DNA of 8,854 nt from CAYVQE01 sp964633205. GTDB lineage: Bacteria; Myxococcota; B64-G9. Below, in pieces: positions 5,747-8,854 of this stretch. The translations under genes and the position numbers were made by a program. A model generated the notes under the pieces. It was not told the origin of the DNA and made no database searches. It saw nothing but the letters and a program-made list of their open reading frames with translations. Location of the stretch: the NCBI GenBank assembly GCA_964633205.1, contig CAZWFN010000205.1, positions 1 to 8,854 on the forward strand, read 5' to 3'. Each line of letters starts with the position of its first letter. The first letter of the stretch is position 1.

Positions 5747-6071
5747 ATGTGTGGTACCAAACTGCTCGAAGCGTTGTTTTTGTGTCTGTTGGCCGTAGGC
5801 GTGGGCTGTGCCTCCGTCGCGGTCGAAGGCGAAGAGCCACCCGAGACCGCTGTGGCTGCTGGGGCGGGAGACGAGTTGGGGCCTCCCGCGTTCGAGGAGG
5901 AACTGGACAACGGCTTCTTTCTCCACGTGGCCAGCTTGCGAGGCCACTGATGAAGCCTGCCGCCAGGATGCCGACAACAACAAGACGATCGAGGTGCTGA
6001 CCGACTTCTTGCAGTGGGTGGAAGGAGCCGATGTCGACAGCCAACGGGAGGCGGCTCGGCTGCAACGATGA
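5747..6071 (+). pseudogene. small lipoprotein gene with apparent frameshift (about 107 aa if restored)
   Basis: ATG 5747 follows AGGAGAGG by 6 bases; ATG 5726 would give a more basic n-region (MSQERRK) but a poorer site. The product begins MCGTKLLEALFLCLLAVGVG with Cys21 as lipidation site, followed by an acidic, low-complexity segment (EGEEPPETAV) to about residue 60. This frame stops at TGA 5948-5950. One phase over, the DNA continues as CEATDEACRQDADNNK and then TIEVLTDFLQWVEGADV, ending at TGA 6069-6071, with strongly GC-rich third codon positions. That is the look of one coding sequence split by a one-base shift between about 5915 and 5940. Dropping one T near 5935 joins the halves. The change may be a real mutation or a sequencing error. 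No family is recognised. It converges on the propeller gene that ends at 6112. Confidence 0.6.
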
Positions 6072-6111
6072 GATCGAGGTTGGCAGTGGCGCGCCGGACT
6101 CCGGTGGGAGG

Positions 6112-8595
6112 TCACAACCGATCGCTGTAGAGCACGGCGCCGCCGCGGCCGGCGGCCCATACCCGTTGTCCGCCGGTGCCGCGTAGGGCGCGGAGGGTGA
6201 GGGTGGGGCCGGGTTGGGTTTGCCAGGTTCCGTTGTGCAGGCGTTTGACGCAGCTGCCGGCGGCGATGGCGCGGTCGGGGGTGGCGGCCCAGATGGTCTC
6301 GATGACGCAGTCGTCTACGCCCAGCCAGGATGTGGTCCACTCGGTGCCGTCGTAGTGCAGGATGACGCTGGTGTCGTAGAAGCCCATGTCGGCCTCGGGG
6401 TAGTCGCCGACGGCCCAGATGTCGTCGGGGCCGCTGCCCCAGACGTCGTGCAGCCAGACGTCGCCGCAGCTGCCGGGGCCGGCCTGGCAGTCGAAGGCGG
6501 GGTCGGCCAGTCGGTCGTATTCGGTCCAGGATTGGCCGTCGTAGTGGTGGATCAGGGCGCTGCTGTCGACGCCGTCCGGGGAATAGCCGCCGACGGCCCA
6601 GATGTCGTCGTCGGCCGTGCCCCAGATGGCCTCGAAGTCGCGGCCGGTGTGGCTGTCGTGTTGGACCCAGGCGCCCTCATCGCGGCTCAGGATCTCGCCG
6701 TAGTGGCCCACCGCCCAGACCCGGCCGCCGGGGCTGCACCAGACGTCTTCGATGAAGCGGCCGCTGTTGGACTCCTCGGCGGTCCAGCTGTCGCCGTCGT
6801 AGCGCAGGATGACGCCGCCGGTGCCCACGGCGTAGACCTCGTCGGGGCCGCAGCCGCCCAGGCCCAGCAGGGTGGCGCCGGTGGGGGTGGGCTGTTCCTG
6901 CCACTGCTGGCCGTCGTAGTGGAACACCCGCCCGCCATAGCCGCAGGCGAAGACCTCGTTAGGGCCGGCCAGCCACAGGTCGTTGAGCGACTCGGTGAAG
7001 CCGGTCGAGTCTGGGCTCCAGGCGGCCTGGGCGTCGGGGCGGCGGACGATGACGCCGTGCCAGCCGGTGGCCACGGCCATGCCGGCGGCGCCGGAGATCG
7101 CCTGCAGGGCCACCCCGGTGCCGGAGTCGAGCGCGCTCCAGCCGTCGGCGCCGCGCTGCAGCATGGCGCCGTTGCTGCCCACCGCGTACAGATCCTGCGG
7201 GCCGCTGCCCCACAGATCGTGCAGCGCGTAGAAATCGCCGAAGGGCTCACCGCTCCAGGCGGCGCCGTCGAAGCGCCGGGCCTCGTCGGCCGAGCCGGTG
7301 GCGAACACGTTGGCGGCGTCGAAGCCCCAGACCGCGCCCATCCAGTGCGCGGCAGCGGTGGGCAGCGAGGTCCATTCGCTGCCGTCGTAGTGCAGGATGT
7401 GGCCCTGGTGATCGACGTTGCCGCTGCTGAACGCGGCGTAGACGTCGTCGCCGGCCGCGCCCCAGACCTGGCTCAGGCGCATGCCCACGCCCGGCGGCAG
7501 GTCCACCTGCTGCGCGGTCCAGCTCTGGCCGTCGTAGTGGCGGATGGTGGTGTGCTCGCCGACGGCGTAGAGGTCGTCGGCCGCTGGGCCCCAGATGGCG
7601 AGCAGATCGGATTGGGCGTTGGACTCTTGCGGGAACCAGCCGCGGCCGTCGTAGTGCAGGATGGTGCCCTGGCTGCCCACGGCCCAGACCTGCTGCGGGC
7701 CCAGGCCCCAGACGCCGTACAGCAGCTGGCTGCAGTGGGTGGGCATGCGGGTCCAGCCGCTGCCGTCGTAGTGCAGCACGGTGCCGCGGGCGCCCACGGC
7801 GAAGATGTCGTCGGCGGCGGCCGCCCAGACGTCGAACAGGCCGTTGCCGGTGGGCAGCGGGTTGGACCACTGCCAGATGGGCGGCCCGCAGCCGCCGAGG
7901 TCGAACAGGCAGTCGGCGTCGCAGCCCAGCTGGCCGCTGTCGCGGCCCAGCGCGAAGCAGCTCTGGCCGGCCAGGTCGTCGCCGTCGCACTGCTCGCCGG
8001 GCTCGCGCTGGTGGTTGCCGCACCCTGGCTGGCAGCCGCCCGGCTGGCCGCTGCACACGCCTTGTTCGCAGGTGTCGTCCAGCGTGCAGGGATCGCCGTC
8101 GTCGCAGGGCGCGGTGTTGAAGTCGTGGGCGCACTGGCGGGCGGGCTCGTCGCAGCGGTCGTCGGTGCAGGGGTTGTGGTCGTCGCAGTCGGGCGGCGTG
8201 CCGGGCTGGCAGGCGCCGCCGACGCAGCGCTCGGCGCCGTTGCACCAGAAGCCGTCGTCGCAGTCGGGGTCGGTGCTGCAGGCGGGTGCGGCCAGGCAGC
8301 CCAGCTGCGCGTCGCAGCGCTGGTCGGCCGGGCAGCGGCCGTGGTCGGGGCTGTTGCTGCAGCGGTCCGCGTCCTCGTCGCAGTGGTCCGCGGTACAGTC
8401 GACGCCGTCGTCGCAGTCGGGCGCCGTGCCGGCGCGGCAGCTGCCGGCGACGCAGCTCTCGGCGCCGTTGCACCACAGCCCGTCGTCGCAGTCGCCGGTC
8501 GTGCACTCACCGCCGCCGCCCCCGCCGCCGCAGCCGGCGGCCAGCGCCGCGATCAGACCGGTCGCCAACACCCAGCGCGCAAAGCCGTGTCCCAT
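6112..8595 (-). CDS. Cys-rich, double beta-propeller lipoprotein (827 aa)
   Basis: Probably an outer-surface or periplasmic lipoprotein for protein or glycan recognition; no enzyme motif is seen. ATG 8595 follows AGGAGG by 5 bases. The signal peptide ends ALAAG before Cys22, followed by a seven-Gly linker. Residues 31-190 hold two near-copies of a CDDGxWCNGAExCVxGxC unit with further Cys modules. Residues 192-236 (CGNHQREPGEQCD and a spaced Cys tail) resemble DUF4215, the myxobacterial Cys-rich repeat. Residues 241-827 contain 14 repeats of about 42 residues of the form L.dVWG.gpdDvyAVG..G.ilHYDG..W, ending cleanly at the C-terminus. A TAGACT box (8633-8628, minus strand) could be the -10; no -35 is clear. 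A truncated relative lies at 4826-4971. Blades 5-7 and 13 are the most diverged. The repeat type resembles the BNR/Kelch/YCF48-like group; the exact family is uncertain. Confidence 0.92.
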   Translation of the reverse strand: MGHGFARWVLATGLIAALAAGCGGGGGGGECTTGDCDDGLWCNGAESCVAGSCRAGTAPDCDDGVDCTADHCDEDADRCSNSPDHGRCPADQRCDAQLGCLAAPACSTDPDCDDGFWCNGAERCVGGACQPGTPPDCDDHNPCTDDRCDEPARQCAHDFNTAPCDDGDPCTLDDTCEQGVCSGQPGGCQPGCGNHQREPGEQCDGDDLAGQSCFALGRDSGQLGCDADCLFDLGGCGPPIWQWSNPLPTGNGLFDVWAAAADDIFAVGARGTVLHYDGSGWTRMPTHCSQLLYGVWGLGPQQVWAVGSQGTILHYDGRGWFPQESNAQSDLLAIWGPAADDLYAVGEHTTIRHYDGQSWTAQQVDLPPGVGMRLSQVWGAAGDDVYAAFSSGNVDHQGHILHYDGSEWTSLPTAAAHWMGAVWGFDAANVFATGSADEARRFDGAAWSGEPFGDFYALHDLWGSGPQDLYAVGSNGAMLQRGADGWSALDSGTGVALQAISGAAGMAVATGWHGVIVRRPDAQAAWSPDSTGFTESLNDLWLAGPNEVFACGYGGRVFHYDGQQWQEQPTPTGATLLGLGGCGPDEVYAVGTGGVILRYDGDSWTAEESNSGRFIEDVWCSPGGRVWAVGHYGEILSRDEGAWVQHDSHTGRDFEAIWGTADDDIWAVGGYSPDGVDSSALIHHYDGQSWTEYDRLADPAFDCQAGPGSCGDVWLHDVWGSGPDDIWAVGDYPEADMGFYDTSVILHYDGTEWTTSWLGVDDCVIETIWAATPDRAIAAGSCVKRLHNGTWQTQPGPTLTLRALRGTGGQRVWAAGRGGAVLYSDRL
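6115..7875 (-). repeat. 14 tandem beta-propeller blade repeats in the lipoprotein gene
   Basis: Blade landmarks (the VW-like motif) fall near residues 256, 295, 334, 377, 422, 461, 500, 540, 579, 618, 657, 718, 769 and 804 of the 827-aa protein. The HYDG turn recurs as the DNA word GCCGTCGTAGTG, seen near 6353, 6536, 6909, 7381, 7529, 7648 and 7762. Blades 11 and 12 carry loop insertions (residues 669-680 and 730-742), and a Cys-containing insert (FDCQAGPGSCGD) precedes blade 12. Fourteen equals two seven-bladed propellers. Confidence 0.8.
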
Positions 8596-8703
8596 CAGGT
8601 CCTCCTCGTGTCGTTCGGCTCAGCATCAGTCTAGCAGCATCGGCGCGGCCCGGCGAGCGCGGTTTGGCTCGCAGCAGCGGCCCGCAGCCCCCGGCCTGGA
8701 CCC

Positions 8704-8759
8704 GGTTGACCCAGACGCGATCGCCAGGGTAAATTTCAGAATATCCAGCGAGGTCGATC
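8704..8759 (+). repeat. 56-nt direct repeat, copy 2
   Basis: It matches 4988-5043 with 6 differences and no gaps. It starts about 110 bases upstream of the propeller gene's start codon. The differences are scattered and leave the TTGACC, TAAATT, GCGATCGCC and GCGAGGTCGATC words intact. Confidence 0.85.
8706..8735 (+). promoter_or_regulatory. sigma70-like promoter in repeat copy 2, pointing to the right edge
   Basis: TTGACC (8706-8711) and TAAATT (8730-8735) are 18 bases apart, with GCGATCGC (8717-8724) between them, exactly as in copy 1. Transcription would start near 8742 and run away from the propeller gene, through the hairpins at 8771-8831. It is therefore divergent from the propeller gene. 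Confidence 0.4.
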
Positions 8760-8770
8760 GATGCGGAAGC

Positions 8771-8831
8771 CCGAAGGCGGTTTGTGTGAACAAAAACAAG
8801 TTGAACGAAGCCGCCTTCGGCGGCAGCTTTT
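8771..8831 (+). terminator. terminator-like hairpin with a competing upstream stem
   Basis: GCCGCC (8810-8815), loop TTC, and GGCGGC (8819-8824) form a 6-bp GC stem followed after three bases by TTTT (8828-8831). The word CCGAAGGCGG (8771-8780) is the perfect reverse complement of CCGCCTTCGG (8811-8820). With a G-U pair and two more pairs it gives a 13-bp alternative stem that would exclude the short hairpin. No gene is visible after it before the window ends. Confidence 0.45.
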
Positions 8832-8854
8832 AGGCCCAGACAGAACAGGCTCGT

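Noticed and set aside
6214..8634. An 806-residue plus-strand open frame opposite the propeller gene
   Set aside because: Same artefact: the repeated Val-Gly-Ala pattern is the complement of the blade repeats. The minus strand has the signal peptide, lipobox and ribosome binding site.

Overview
The window is GC-rich. It holds two long minus-strand genes for exported, cysteine-rich, multi-repeat lipoproteins, with a set of plus-strand genes between them. A Gly tract behind a lipobox, MopE-like CxGxDxDCDG motifs, a DUF4215-like CGN...GEqCD module and ladders of short Cys modules are together typical of Myxococcota and related former Deltaproteobacteria. That is a family-level impression from the proteins; no rRNA or tRNA is present to confirm it.

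Layout. Bases 1-177 may be the 3' end of a plus-strand gene. It converges, across a strong hairpin (213-254), on a minus-strand gene (410-3067) for an 885-aa Cys-rich lipoprotein. That gene has a clear ribosome binding site and a dyad around a -10-like box. Divergent from it is a 393-aa protein (3237-4418) whose first ~235 residues resemble the uracil-DNA-glycosylase superfamily and whose C-terminal ~145 residues I do not recognise. A two-TM small membrane protein follows at 4457-4723.

Next, 4826-4971 is a piece of the beta-propeller gene found further right. It matches about one blade, with 9 differences in 131 nt over 4841-4971. A 56-nt repeat (4988-5043) lies beside it. The same repeat occurs upstream of the intact propeller gene (8704-8759). 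The remnant therefore looks like a duplicated propeller gene that lost most of its body by deletion between two CCGGCCTGG 9-mers. Both repeat copies carry a promoter-like TTGACC-18-TAAATT on the plus strand with the palindrome GCGATCGC in the spacer.

Between remnant and intact gene are small plus-strand envelope genes: a LapA/DUF1049-type protein (5170-5382), a 25-codon ORF with a signal-peptide-like product (5492-5569), and a small lipoprotein gene that appears frameshifted (5747-6071). The intact propeller lipoprotein (6112-8595, minus) has a Cys-rich N-terminal third and 14 recognisable blade repeats, which would fit two seven-bladed propellers. The right edge carries a terminator-like hairpin competing with a longer alternative stem.

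The common theme is the cell envelope and surface. I see no CRISPR array, integrase, complete insertion sequence or recognisable defence operon. The most unusual items are the glycosylase-like fusion protein, the duplication/deletion scar with its promoter-bearing repeat, and the double-propeller lipoprotein.
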